Positions 35,217-43,860 are shown, counted from the first letter of the stretch. The stretch: DNA of 64,000 bases from CAMDPA01 sp965223035 (GCA_965223035.1 OZ244980.1:5270001-5334000), one strand, 5' to 3'. Translations and numbers: made by a program. Notes: a model not told the origin generated them from the letters alone.

Positions 35217-35254
35217 CTCCCAACAGCCGCCACCCTTGAAAGGATAGCAGCGCG

Positions 35255-35716
35255 ATGTGCGGAGACCTAGACGAGACCACGGGCCTGGACGATGAGCTTT
35301 CCGCGCGGTTTATTCGCGCGGCCAAATTGCTGCTCGCTCCGCACCAGGACAGCCAAGCCGCGAGCGATCAGGCCCAACCCTATGCCTATGCGGAAACTCT
35401 GTTCCATGACGCGCTCGCTCGGTCGCTGCGCGACATCGAGGCCGCACACCATGCCGCGCCCGGCTCCGCGCCCGCGCCGCACGGACAGGACGCTTACGGC
35501 CGGCTCGCGCTACAACCGCTGGTCTTTGCACGCCTGGCTGGTCTGATTGCCGGTCACCTGGCGCTCGGCGAGGACCCGCTGCGCAAAACCATCGAGGCGC
35601 TGATGCACGGCTATCAGGAGGCGGAGGCCTTGGCCTCAGCGCAGGCGCACGGCCATCACGATCATGGTCATGGCCACGGACATCAGCACGACCCAGGGCA
35701 TGATCATCATCATTGA
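35255..35716 (+). CDS. Hypothetical protein with His-rich C-terminal metal-binding tail
   Basis: The 153-residue product is mostly helical. Its last ~20 residues are a His/Gly/Asp run (HGHHDHGHGHGHQHDPGHDH), typical of nickel, zinc or cobalt storage tails such as those on HypB, UreE or metal chaperones. The N-terminal part (ARFIRAAKLLLAPHQDSQAA; PLVFARLAGLIAGHLALGED) resembles no family I can name, so the tail is the only functional clue. AAAGGA ten bases before ATG 35255 supports the start. A tandem repeat lies just upstream. It may bind metal for a neighbouring Fe-S or hydrolase system; the Mrp gene is its divergent neighbour. Confidence 0.75.
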   Translation: MCGDLDETTGLDDELSARFIRAAKLLLAPHQDSQAASDQAQPYAYAETLFHDALARSLRDIEAAHHAAPGSAPAPHGQDAYGRLALQPLVFARLAGLIAGHLALGEDPLRKTIEALMHGYQEAEALASAQAHGHHDHGHGHGHQHDPGHDHHH

Positions 35717-35988
35717 CCGCCGCACCGGCGCTGCGGTCGGTGTTGTGCCAACGTTAAGCTGATCGGCCACTCGCACCGTCGTGCCATTGGGCGGCCGGGT
35801 GAGAAATCGGTAGGGTTCCAGCCGCCACAGAAGCGCTTTGAGCCGATATGCGCGGGCAGTCCTGCAAGGACCGCGCAGCCGGTTTCCTCACCCCGGCGCG
35901 CTTGACGGATCGGCTTGCCGGCCCGCATGCTCTTGCGGACGTCGCAGTGAATTGTTGCGTCGCAGGTGACAGACAAACGGAGGCTATG

Positions 35989-36282
35989 ATGGCGAAGGCT
36001 TATTGGGTCGCGCAGTACCATTCCATCAATGATGCCGACAAGCTGGCGGCCTACGCCAAGCTCGCCGGCCCGGCGATTGCGGAGGCCGGCGGACGGTTCC
36101 TGGCGCGCGGGATGCCGACCAAGTTCTACGAGGCCGGACGTGCAGAGCGCACCGTGATCATCGAGTTCGACAGCATCACCCAGGCCACGGCTGCCCACGA
36201 TGGCCCGGCCTATCAGGCAGCATTGGCCGCGCTTGGCGATGGTGCGGTGCGCGATATTCGGCTGATTGAGGGCGCCGAATAG
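35989..36282 (+). CDS. DUF1330 family protein
   Basis: The 97-residue product has the dimeric alpha/beta-barrel pattern of DUF1330: KAYWVAQYHSINDADKLAAYAK at the start, GGRFLARGMPTKFYEAG in the middle, and RTVIIEFDSITQATAAHDGPAYQAAL at the end. Family members are small cytoplasmic proteins of unproven function, related to ferredoxin-like dimeric enzymes. GGAGG upstream serves the second of two adjacent ATG codons at good spacing, so I chose 35989. It stands alone between the His-rich protein and the SDR genes. Confidence 0.88.
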   Translation: MAKAYWVAQYHSINDADKLAAYAKLAGPAIAEAGGRFLARGMPTKFYEAGRAERTVIIEFDSITQATAAHDGPAYQAALAALGDGAVRDIRLIEGAE

Positions 36283-36484
36283 CCAGCGTCATTCCAGGCG
36301 CGTCCGACACCGCCGGCCGTCTTTCAATTGATGGGCTTCGCGCGCCTGGACCCCGATCGATGAGGGCTGGGACGGTTCGGGATGGGGCCAAGGATAGACG
36401 AAGTTAGTGCCCAGATCGGCCCACCGGGCTTATGTCGTCGCATGCTGCTCGGCAATCTGAACGAACGGAACGGACGGCATAGCC

Positions 36485-37345
36485 ATGGCCGAAGCAACTG
36501 ATCTTGCGATGATCCCGCCGGGTCGCGCTCGCATGCAAGGCAAGACCGCGTTGGTGATTGGCGGCGGCTCGATCATGCCGGGTTGGGGCAACGGCAAGGC
36601 CGCGGCCGTGTTGTATGCCGTCGAGGGCGCCAAGGTCTATGTGGTCGATGCACGCTCCGAGGCGGCGCAGGAAACCGCCGAAATCATCGGCTCCGCCGGT
36701 GGCGCAGCGGTTGCGGCGGCGGGCGACGCGATGAGCGAAGCCGATGTCGAGCGGGTGGTGAACGATTGCGTGAGCCGCTTCGGCCGCATCGATGTGCTGC
36801 ACAACAACGTGGGTGGGCAAGGCACGGGGCGCTCGCTTGACAACATTAGCTTGGAGGACTGGAACGACACGGTCGGCCGCAACGTGACGACGGCCATGCT
36901 CAGCTGTCGAGCGGTGCTGCCGATCATGCTGAGCCAAGGCGGCGGGGCGATCGTCAACATCGCATCGATCGCCGCCATCCGCCATTTGGGCGTACCGACC
37001 GCGGTCTATTCCACCGGCAAGGGCGCGCTGACGTCGCTGACGCAAAACATTGCGCTGCACTACGCCGGCCAGGGTATTCGCGCCAATTGCGTGCTGCCCG
37101 GCTACATCGACACGCCCTTCATCAACCGGCCGATCAAAGGCAAGCCGAGCTACACCTACAAGGGGTTTGCCACCGCCGAGGACTACGCCAAGGCGCGCAA
37201 TAACATCATCCCGATGGGACGCATGGGCACCGGATGGGACGTCGCCTACGCATCGCTGTTTCTGGCCAGCGACGAGGCGGCCTACATCACCGGCACAACG
37301 CTCGTCGTCGACGGCGGCGTTACCGCCACCTGCCCGGGCGTTTGA
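36485..37345 (+). CDS. Short-chain dehydrogenase/reductase with variant nucleotide loop
   Basis: The 286-residue SDR keeps the catalytic set: Asn in LHNNVGG (about residue 102), Ser in NIASIAAI (about 160), and YSTGK with the active Tyr and Lys (about 173-177). The nucleotide-binding turn is unusual: ALVIGGGSIMPGWGNGKAAAV has a longer glycine loop than the standard TGxxxGIG. The C-terminus has ITGTTLVVDGGVTATCPG. It would reduce or oxidise a carbonyl/alcohol with NAD(P) in the cytoplasm. The second SDR follows 158 bp downstream, separated by a family B repeat. Confidence 0.88.
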   Translation: MAEATDLAMIPPGRARMQGKTALVIGGGSIMPGWGNGKAAAVLYAVEGAKVYVVDARSEAAQETAEIIGSAGGAAVAAAGDAMSEADVERVVNDCVSRFGRIDVLHNNVGGQGTGRSLDNISLEDWNDTVGRNVTTAMLSCRAVLPIMLSQGGGAIVNIASIAAIRHLGVPTAVYSTGKGALTSLTQNIALHYAGQGIRANCVLPGYIDTPFINRPIKGKPSYTYKGFATAEDYAKARNNIIPMGRMGTGWDVAYASLFLASDEAAYITGTTLVVDGGVTATCPGV

Positions 37346-37360
37346 AGGGTCGGCTTTTTG

Positions 37361-37468
37361 CATCACGTCCGCCTTCGGCGGATGAGCCTGGCTGGCCTGC
37401 TGCCCGCCCGGCCACTGCGTGGCACGATGCTATCGGTGGCCGGCTGGGGGAGCGGGATGGTTTCAGCC
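37361..37468. repeat. Family B GC-rich palindromic repeat
   Basis: In opposite orientation to most other copies: CATCACGTCCGCCTTCGGCG comes first as a small hairpin, then GCCCGCCCGGCCACTGCGTG pairs with CGGTGGCCGGCTGGGGGAGC and the unit ends in GGGATGGTTTCAGCC. It separates the two SDR genes. Confidence 0.7.
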
Positions 37469-37503
37469 AAGACTGAAATGGCCTCAACATGCGGAGGGCG
37501 GAC

Positions 37504-38262
37504 ATGACGCTGGATGAGGACCGGCCGGTTTTCCTGGTCACGGGCGCGGCCAGCGGCATCGGCGCGGCAGCCACGCGGCTGGCGTTGGCCGAGGGACACC
37601 GGGTGTGCGCGGCGGACGTGGCGCCGATCCCGATCGAGGCGATCACGCCGTCGGATCGCGCCCACCTCATCACCACGACCTGTGACGTATCGCGTTGGCA
37701 GGATTGCCAGCGCGCAGTCCATGAGACGGTAGCGGCGTTCGGCGCGCTCACGCGGTTGTTGCACTTTGCCGGCATCCACTCGGTCAAGACCTGGGAGCAA
37801 CTCGACGCCGACGATTTCAACCGGGTTTATGCGGTCAACGTGACGGGATCGTTTTTGATGGCGAAGGCCGCGGCCCTCCATATGAAGGACAACGGCGGCG
37901 GCGCCATTGTGCTCACCGGTTCCAATGCGATGACCGCCGGCGGCGTCGGCGGTCACGGGCGTGGCGGGCCAGCTTACACGTCGACGAAGGGCGCGATCGT
38001 CGCCTTGCACCGCTCCCTGGCGCGGTCATTAGGCCCCTATGGTATTCGCGTGAACGCGGTTAGTCCTGGCGCCACGGCGACCGCCATGACCGCTGACTAC
38101 GACGCCGACGCAATGGCGCGTGTTAATGAGCGAACGATCCTTGCGCGCATCGGCCAGCCCGAAGAGATCGCCGCCGTCGCCTTGTTCTTGGCCTCCGACG
38201 CGGCCAGCTACGTGACGGGCGAGTGGATCAACGTCAACGGCGGCGGCAGCTTCGGCATCTGA
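37504..38262 (+). CDS. Short-chain dehydrogenase/reductase
   Basis: A classical SDR of 252 residues. It has FLVTGAASGIGAAATRLALA for the dinucleotide, CDVSRWQD for the adenine pocket, LHFAGIHS at the NAG position, LTGSNAMTAGG with the catalytic Ser, and YTSTK with Tyr and Lys (about residues 155-159). The C-terminus VTGEWINVNGGGSFGI is typical. The substrate is not predictable. GGAGGGCGGAC directly before ATG 37504 fixes the start. The gene may belong with the preceding SDR. Confidence 0.9.
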   Translation: MTLDEDRPVFLVTGAASGIGAAATRLALAEGHRVCAADVAPIPIEAITPSDRAHLITTTCDVSRWQDCQRAVHETVAAFGALTRLLHFAGIHSVKTWEQLDADDFNRVYAVNVTGSFLMAKAAALHMKDNGGGAIVLTGSNAMTAGGVGGHGRGGPAYTSTKGAIVALHRSLARSLGPYGIRVNAVSPGATATAMTADYDADAMARVNERTILARIGQPEEIAAVALFLASDAASYVTGEWINVNGGGSFGI

Positions 38263-38381
38263 GCGCGACGATAGGTAGCTCGGCAGTTGCGCAGTGATGC
38301 GGAAGGCGCCACATTGTGGGCGCTGACAGGAAACGCACCGCGAACAGTTCGGCCCTGGAAAGCTGCTGCAACGGGATCACG

Positions 38382-39197
38382 ATGCCTGCAGGCGACAAGT
38401 CTGACCAAAACAAGACCAGCACCCGGACTGCTGAGGAACAGCCGCCCGTGTCTGCGGGGCTGGGCGGTCAACATCCTGACGCCTCGCTGCAAACGCGCGG
38501 CGAAGCCGAGCCGGCCAACGTCAGCTCGGACGCGGAAGTGGCGGATTTCATCTCCCAGATGAACGCACTGGCGCCGAGGGCGAAAGTCGGCAATGGACGG
38601 CTGATCTTCGCGATGGATGCGACCATGAGCCGGGAGCCGACCTGGGACATGGCGCTCGCGCTGCAGGCGGATATGTTCGCAGCGGTGAGGGAAGTCGGCG
38701 GGCTTGACGTGCAGCTGGTCTATTTCCGTGGCTTCGGTGAATGTCGCGCGTCGAAATGGGTGACCGACCCGGACGCGCTCGCGCGCTTGATGACGACGGT
38801 GCGTTGCATGGGCGGGCGGACTCAGATCGGCCGCGTGCTGAGCCATGCGCGAACGGAAGCGGAGGATCGCAAGGTCGACGCCTTGGTCTTCGTGGGCGAC
38901 GCGATGGAGGAGCAGGTCGACGATCTGTGCCATCGCGCCGGCGAGCTGAGCCTGTTGGGTGTGCCGGTGTTCCTGTTCCAAGAGGGGCACGACGCCGAGA
39001 CGAGAGCCGCGTTTCGCGAGATCGCCCGCTTGACCAAGGGGGCCACCTGTTCGTTCGATGCCGGTTCAGCACGTCAGCTCAAGGACTTGTTGGCAGCGGT
39101 GGCGGTCTATGCGGCCGGCGGCCGGCAAGCGTTGGAGCGGCTGTCGTCGCAATCCAGTGGCGCAGGCGCTCGGTTGTTGCTCGGCCAGATGAAGTAG
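38382..39197 (+). CDS. VWA-domain-like protein paired with a DnaJ-domain protein
   Basis: The 271-residue product has a disordered, polar N-terminus (about 1-60). A von Willebrand A-like domain follows, with the metal-site variant RLIFAMDATMSREPTWDMAL (DxTxS in place of DxSxS), VQLVYFRGFGECRASKW, TVRCMGGRTQIGRVLSHA and DALVFVGDAMEE. Its function is unknown; the gene is regularly seen next to a membrane DnaJ protein in alphaproteobacteria, from memory. The start at 38382 is the first Met with a moderate GGGA site; the frame is open further upstream. The DnaJ gene begins 34 bp downstream, suggesting a joint role in protein handling at the membrane. Confidence 0.8.
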   Translation: MPAGDKSDQNKTSTRTAEEQPPVSAGLGGQHPDASLQTRGEAEPANVSSDAEVADFISQMNALAPRAKVGNGRLIFAMDATMSREPTWDMALALQADMFAAVREVGGLDVQLVYFRGFGECRASKWVTDPDALARLMTTVRCMGGRTQIGRVLSHARTEAEDRKVDALVFVGDAMEEQVDDLCHRAGELSLLGVPVFLFQEGHDAETRAAFREIARLTKGATCSFDAGSARQLKDLLAAVAVYAAGGRQALERLSSQSSGAGARLLLGQMK

Positions 39198-39231
39198 CGC
39201 GAGGAATGGCCACCAGCGAGGACATGCGCCG

Positions 39232-39927
39232 ATGCTGATGTTTCTGGCCGGCCTTGCGACCTTGGCGATGATTCTCCTCGCGCTTTATGGCTTCCAACAG
39301 GCCAATCCCCAGTCGATGGCGCGCACTTTGCGGGCGATCGGCGGCGTGCTGGCATTGGGGGCGGCTGCGGTGCTTGGCGCACGCGGCGCGCTGCAGTTTG
39401 CGCTTCCCCTGGCCACCCTAGGCCTGTGGCTGCTGATCGCCAGGGGCGGCCCGTGGAGCCAGCCGCCCGGCCAATCCGAGCCAACGGACGGACAGGCCTC
39501 ACGCATCGTCACCGACCACCTGGAGATGGAACTCGACCACACGACAGGCGCCATGCGCGGACGCGTGTTAAAGGGCGTGTTCGCGGGCCGGCACATCGAC
39601 CGGATGGCGCCGGCTGAGCTGGCCCTGTTGTGGCGCGATTGCCGGTTCGTCGATCCCAAGTCAGCGCAACTGGTCGAGGCCTATCTTGATCGCGCCCACC
39701 CCAGCTGGCGGGAGGATATGGCGCGGGCGGAGAACGAACCGGGTCACGGCGGCATCATGTCCCGCGACCAGGCCTACGAGATCCTCGGCCTCAAGCCGGG
39801 CGCCAGCGAGGACGACATTCGTCGTGCGCATCGCGACCTTATGAAACGACTGCATCCTGATCGGGGTGGCTCTGATTATCTGGCCGCCAAAATCAATGAG
39901 GCAAAGGAAATCCTGCTCGGCAAGTGA
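39232..39927 (+). CDS. Membrane-anchored DnaJ-domain protein
   Basis: The 231-residue protein has two hydrophobic helices (about residues 3-20 and 37-70), a soluble middle domain, and a C-terminal J-domain (about 170-231). The latter includes the HPD tripeptide in MKRLHPDRGGSDYLAAKINE. The J-domain stimulates DnaK-type ATPases, here at the cytoplasmic face of the inner membrane. The plan is like DjlA or TIM14-type proteins but without the Gly/Phe and Zn regions. It follows the VWA gene closely and converges on trmD with only 21 bp between stops. Confidence 0.88.
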   Translation: MLMFLAGLATLAMILLALYGFQQANPQSMARTLRAIGGVLALGAAAVLGARGALQFALPLATLGLWLLIARGGPWSQPPGQSEPTDGQASRIVTDHLEMELDHTTGAMRGRVLKGVFAGRHIDRMAPAELALLWRDCRFVDPKSAQLVEAYLDRAHPSWREDMARAENEPGHGGIMSRDQAYEILGLKPGASEDDIRRAHRDLMKRLHPDRGGSDYLAAKINEAKEILLGK

Positions 39928-39948
39928 GCGCGGCGGCGGCGCGACGGC

Positions 39949-40671
39949 TCAATCCGACGTTTTGTCGAGCAGGTCCGGGCGGCGTAGCTCGGTCAGCCGC
40001 TGCGCTTGCTCGCGTCGCCAGCGGGCGATCCGCGCGTGATCGCCGGACCGCAACGCCGCCGGGATGGACCGACCCTCCCATTCGCGCGGGCGGGTATACT
40101 GAGGATATTCGAGACCGCCGAAGACGAAGCTTTCCTCGGTCAGGGACGCAGCGCTGCCGATCACCCCCGGCAACAGCCGGACGCAGGCCTCGATCATCAC
40201 CATCGCCGCCAGTTCACCGCCGGACAGCACATAGTCGCCAATCGATACCTCGCGCAGGTTTCGCGCTTCGATCACGCGCTGGTCGACGCCCTCGAACCTG
40301 CCAGCCAGCACGATGACGCCAGGGCCGTCGGCCAGCGCACTGACCAGCCGTTGCGTCAACGGCTCGCCGCGCGGGGTGACATAGATCGCCGGTAACTCAG
40401 ACGCATCGGCCCGCGCGTGATCGATGGCGGCCGCCACAACATCGCAGCGCAGCACCATGCCAGCACCGCCACCGGCGGGCGCGTCATCAACGGTACGGTG
40501 GCGACCCAACCCATAGGCCCGCAGATCGACGGTATCGAGCTGCCACACACCGGCCGCGAGAGCGCTGCCCGCCAGCGACAGGCCCAAGGGGCCGGGAAAA
40601 GCAGCGGGAAACAACGTTACGACGCGCGCCCGCCAGGGCGGGCGACCGTCACCGGCGGGCAAATGCGGCAT
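39949..40671 (-). CDS. trmD: tRNA (guanine37-N1)-methyltransferase
   Basis: The 240-residue SPOUT methyltransferase shows the TrmD signatures: RVVTLFPAAFPGPLGLSLAG at the start, DDAPAGGGAGMVLRCDVV, the knot LLAGRFEGVDQRVIE-like segment (IVLAGRFEGVDQRV), and the SAM-binding IGDYVLSGGELAAMVMIEA. It methylates G37 of tRNAs to prevent frameshifting. Normally trmD lies in rpsP-rimM-trmD-rplS; here none of these partners is present on either side. The upstream neighbour is rnpB on the same strand, 185 bp away, with nothing recognised between them. The start is the first Met; a few later codons are possible. Confidence 0.94.
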   Translation of the reverse strand: MPHLPAGDGRPPWRARVVTLFPAAFPGPLGLSLAGSALAAGVWQLDTVDLRAYGLGRHRTVDDAPAGGGAGMVLRCDVVAAAIDHARADASELPAIYVTPRGEPLTQRLVSALADGPGVIVLAGRFEGVDQRVIEARNLREVSIGDYVLSGGELAAMVMIEACVRLLPGVIGSAASLTEESFVFGGLEYPQYTRPREWEGRSIPAALRSGDHARIARWRREQAQRLTELRRPDLLDKTSD

Positions 40672-40856
40672 CGCTCAGCGTCCTTGGTTAGCAGCGCCAT
40701 GGCTGTGCAGCTGCATGGCTGCGCGCTTGATGGTGCGAGATGGTGTCGAGCGCAACCCAACTCGACCCGAAAACCACACCACGTCAAAGGGCCGGCAGCG
40801 CGATCGAGAACCCCGAATGAGGCGTCTGGTAACGATCCTCGGCAACCGAACGGTGA

Positions 40857-41268
40857 GGTCAGCCGGCCTATAAGCCGGGTTCTGTCTGGAGGTCTCCCTC
40901 CGCGACGGCCATTCGTCTGGGACGACGCTTGCGCGACGCCTCGAGCAACCAACCCGGGTGGCGGGTCTGGAAACGGACCTGGTGCCAGGTTGCCCCGCAC
41001 GCGGCCACCCCTATTCGGTCTTGCTCCCGGTGGGGTTTACCCTGCCAGCGACGTTGCCGCCGCCGCGGTGCGCTCTTACCGCACCATTTCACCCTTACCG
41101 CACCCCGGCCGAGGCCGGCCACGGCGGTTTGATTTCTGTGGCACTTTCCCTGGGGTCGCCCCCGGCGGCCGTTAGCCGCCACCGTGTTTCCATGGAGCCC
41201 GGACTTTCCTCCGTCAGACCACGAGCGTTACGCCCTGGCCTGACAGCGGCCGTCCGGCCGGCTGACCC
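40857..41268 (-). ncRNA. rnpB: RNase P RNA, bacterial class A
   Basis: Read on the minus strand, the conserved elements appear in order. GGAGGAAAGTCCGGGCTCC lies near 41200-41218, AAAGTGCCACAGAAATCAAA near 41128-41150, GGGTGAAATGGTGCGGTAAG near 41078-41098, and the 3' part ACAGAACCCGGCTTATAGGC near 40866-40885. The total length of about 410 nt is normal for class A. RNase P removes the 5' leader of pre-tRNAs with the RnpA protein. The exact ends are estimated from pairing of the terminal stem (GTCAGCCGGCC with GGCCGGCTGAC). Open frames crossing this region on both strands are spurious. Confidence 0.96.
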
Positions 41269-41312
41269 CCTTGATGTAAGGCGTGCGGGGGCGTCAAGGC
41301 AAGCCCCTGAGC

Positions 41313-41936
41313 TCACGGCTCGCGCGTAAAGCCGTGCCAGACGCCGTCGGCGCCGATCGTCAGGCGCCACCAGGTCCAGCGCTTGGCGGCACGCATGGTG
41401 CGCACCTCAGCCGGAGATACCAGCCGATACAGATCGACCTCTTGTGCGGGCGACAGCTGATCAAGCGCCATCACGGCAAATCGCGGCCAAACGAACAACC
41501 GACTGTTCTCGATATCGTTGCCGCCAGGAACAGACGCCCAGCCGCCGTCCAACAGCTGGCCCAGCACTGCCAGAATTTCGCGCCCGGCCGCATCGCCGGA
41601 GATCGACTTGAAATGCGTGATCGGATCGATGCCGGACGGCTCGCCAAAATCCGGCGGCAGCTCGTTGAGCGCGATGGCGCCACGCAACTCTTCGATGTCG
41701 CCGAGCTCCACTGCCTCCAGGATCGCCAGGCGCATGTCGGCGACCGCCGGCGGCAGCCTCTCGCCGCCGCGACCGAATTGAACGTCAGACTGCGTCATAG
41801 CCTTCGGTTGCCGGGCTCGAATCGGCTTCGACGGTGCGTTTGTTTGGGCCGTGAGCGGCGGATGGACAAGCGCGCATGTAGCCACTAGCAATAGGCAGCG
41901 CCGCGTTACGTTAACGATCGGCGAAATTGATGACAT
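41313..41936 (-). CDS. Secreted hypothetical protein
   Basis: From ATG 41936 the product has 207 residues, with a probable signal peptide (about 1-29, VTRRCLLLVATCALVHPPLTAQ). The mature domain contains LAILEAVELGDIEELRGAIALNELPP and ends WTWWRLTIGADGVWHGFTREP. Proteins with this plan occur next to housekeeping genes in Rhizobiales, but no function is known to me. The ribosome site is weak, and a longer start at 41981 is open. It overlaps nothing on its strand and lies just upstream of rnpB. Confidence 0.7.
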   Translation of the reverse strand: MSSISPIVNVTRRCLLLVATCALVHPPLTAQTNAPSKPIRARQPKAMTQSDVQFGRGGERLPPAVADMRLAILEAVELGDIEELRGAIALNELPPDFGEPSGIDPITHFKSISGDAAGREILAVLGQLLDGGWASVPGGNDIENSRLFVWPRFAVMALDQLSPAQEVDLYRLVSPAEVRTMRAAKRWTWWRLTIGADGVWHGFTREP

Positions 41937-42139
41937 CGAGATTGTCCATGCCTGCGGAGGGAGGCTGGCGTTCGGGACCAAAGTGCGCGATTGGACTGCG
42001 CAATCCGGTTAGTGTGAGACCAGCCGCATTCGCGACCGGAGGCAATGGCCCGGCCCGCACGTCTCGCGGCCCGGCGAACACCAATCGTCCCCGCGCCAAT
42101 GGCTTGGGCAGTCGGAGGCTGCAAACGTTGATCGAATAC

Positions 42140-42796
42140 ATGCCCCATCCATTGATCATACCGATCGGCATCGCGATCGGCGTGTTGGTGGCAGTCCCGG
42201 TCGGTCCGGTCAATGTGCTGTGCATCCAGCGGGCAATCGAGCGCGGTGCGTTGGGCGGCATATTCGCGGGTCTGGGAGCGGTTTTGGGGGACGGTTTGAT
42301 CGCCCTGTGCGCCGGCCTCAGCGTCGGCGCGATTTCCGGTGCGGTCAACCGTTATCGCGACATCATTCAGCTGGTCGGTGGCGTGGCAATCTTGGCATTC
42401 GGCGTAAAGCTGTCACTGACCACGCCCCGGCTGACACCCGACACGCGGACCGGAACGGAATGGTCGGGCCTGGCAGACTACATGTGGGACGTGCCGAAAA
42501 CCTTTATCATGACCGTGACCAACCCTGGCGCGGTGCTCGGTTTGATCGCGATCTTCGGTGGCATCTCCAGCTTCGTGGAGGTGCGTTCGACGCTCGACGC
42601 GCTGTTGATGGTGGCGGCCATCATGGCCGGCAGCCTGTTGTGGTGGGTGGTGCTGTCAACCTTGATCGGACGCATCAGCCGGCACGTCAATAGCGAATGG
42701 CTGCAGCGAATCAATTGGACGGCCGGCGGGCTGTTGGTCCTGTTTGGCGTCATCCTGATCGGCGAATTGGTGCTGAAGGTCATCGACCGGGCCTGA
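42140..42796 (+). CDS. LysE/RhtB-family amino-acid exporter
   Basis: The 218-residue protein begins with the family signature IAIGVLVAVPVGPVNVLCIQ (GPxN motif) and has about six hydrophobic helices (near residues 4-25, 40-65, 72-90, 120-145, 155-175, 190-212). LysE-type exporters expel amino acids such as lysine, threonine or homoserine lactones across the inner membrane; the substrate cannot be predicted. The frame is open far upstream, but family similarity starts at MPHPLIIPIG, so I used ATG 42140. The ribosome site is weak. The gene is divergent from the secreted hypothetical protein. Confidence 0.85.
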   Translation: MPHPLIIPIGIAIGVLVAVPVGPVNVLCIQRAIERGALGGIFAGLGAVLGDGLIALCAGLSVGAISGAVNRYRDIIQLVGGVAILAFGVKLSLTTPRLTPDTRTGTEWSGLADYMWDVPKTFIMTVTNPGAVLGLIAIFGGISSFVEVRSTLDALLMVAAIMAGSLLWWVVLSTLIGRISRHVNSEWLQRINWTAGGLLVLFGVILIGELVLKVIDRA

Positions 42797-42853
42797 TCGG
42801 CGGCGCCGCGGTCGTGAACGTGGTCGCGCAAGCTTGACCAACTTCAACAGCGA

Positions 42854-42915
42854 TCATGTCCGCCTTAGGCGGATCAGCCGTGCCGGCCCGCTCCCACGGC
42901 CCGTTGCTCCACTGC
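42854..42915. repeat. Family B repeat fragment
   Basis: CATGTCCGCCTTAGGCGGAT, then CAGCCGTGCCGGCCCGCTCC, is the tail half of a family B unit. The hairpin arm is cut short and a family A copy follows within a few bases, the same association as at 9256-9515. Confidence 0.65.
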
Positions 42916-42918
42916 CAC

Positions 42919-42999
42919 CAGATCATCGCGCCTTAAAGTGTAGAGCAACCTGCCTTTAATCGGAATCGGAACGATCCCGATTAAAGGCAGGTTGCTCTA
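42919..42999. repeat. Family A palindromic repeat, shortened copy
   Basis: Begins AGATCATCGCGCCTTAAAGT, in which module 1 is reduced to its edge, then TAGAGCAACCTGCCTTTAAT pairs with AAAGGCAGGTTGCTCTA. It lies between the LysE-type gene and the DUF1269 gene; the remaining ~110 bases hold nothing recognised. Confidence 0.78.
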
Positions 43000-43110
43000 A
43001 CAACATCGTCGTCTCGGGCGGCCGGCTGCCCGCACGTGATCACCTGCTGCAGCGCTGGGAGGAAAGCGCATCACGACGGTGTGGCCGCCCTCCCTGTCGC
43101 CGTTCGCCGG

Positions 43111-43629
43111 TCAGGCCGCTTTGACCTCGGCCAGCGCCGCTTTCAGTTTTTCTTCCTGCTCATGGGAGAGCGACGTCTTGAGCACCTTCGGCTTAAAATG
43201 CTCGATCTCGGGGATCACCTTATCGGCGGTGGAGCGCTTGATGAGAACAAATAGAGCCGACGAATTGTTGGACAGCGATTGCCCCAACTGTTTGATGAAG
43301 TCGTCGTTGATTCCATAATCGGCCAGCGAGCCGGAAAGGGCGCCGAAGCCCGCGCCAGCCAGGCCACCCACCGCCATGCCTGCGAGCGGATTGAGCACCA
43401 ATAAGCCAGCAAGTGCGCCAACCAGCATGCCTGTGCTCAAACCACTCGCCGCGCCCAGCGTCGTCAGGTTGACCGATTGCTTGATGTGGACCTTGCCCTG
43501 TTCGTCGCGAATGGCGACACATGCATCTTCGAGGTCGATCAAATGCTCCTTTTGCAGCCCGCGAAGCTTGGTGAGAACTTCGTCCGCGGCGTGAGTGTCC
43601 TGAAACCCTAAAACGACGAGATCACTCAT
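43111..43629 (-). CDS. DUF1269 family protein with glycine-zipper core
   Basis: The 172-residue product matches DUF1269. An N-terminal ferredoxin-like half (LVVLGFQDTHAADEVLTKLR; LEDACVAIRDEQGKVHIKQS) is followed by a Gly/Ala-rich hydrophobic segment at about residues 62-105 (STGMLVGALAGLLVLNPLAG). The C-terminal half includes SSALFVLIKRSTADKVIPEI. Family members are thought to be membrane-associated and stress-linked, but their function is unproven. The gene stands alone between two repeat clusters. Confidence 0.88.
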   Translation of the reverse strand: MSDLVVLGFQDTHAADEVLTKLRGLQKEHLIDLEDACVAIRDEQGKVHIKQSVNLTTLGAASGLSTGMLVGALAGLLVLNPLAGMAVGGLAGAGFGALSGSLADYGINDDFIKQLGQSLSNNSSALFVLIKRSTADKVIPEIEHFKPKVLKTSLSHEQEEKLKAALAEVKAA

Positions 43630-43776
43630 AACGGTACTTTCCTTGCTCGGGTCAATTCGGATCGATCCATCAATTGCTGTGGCGCGACCTCAACTGAACA
43701 ATAGACAATTCATAGCGCGATCACAACGGCCACTCCGGCGCCGCGCCATCGGCTGCGGCGTAAAGCGCGCCTGAAT

Positions 43777-43860
43777 GAGCTGGAACCAGCCCGCTCCCCG
43801 CCGGGCACCCAATGGCATCAAGCTGTGAGTAGCCCGGCGGGGGAGCGGGCTGGCACGTTC
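43777..43860. repeat. Family B GC-rich palindromic repeat
   Basis: GAGCTGGAACCAGCCCGCTC and CCCGCCGGGCACCCAATGGC pair with AGCCCGGCGGGGGAGCGGGC in a long stem with a small apex around ATCAAGCTGTGAGT. It lies in the 468-bp gap between DUF1269 and fhs; besides this and a family A copy nothing was recognised there. Confidence 0.7.

Noticed and set aside
35161..35230. Possible CRISPR-like or iteron array
   Set aside because: Units of 14 bp without spacers and no replication initiator gene nearby; kept as a tandem repeat only.
40868..41370. Several open frames crossing the rnpB region on both strands
   Set aside because: The segment is RNase P RNA by its conserved sequence blocks; the frames are chance.
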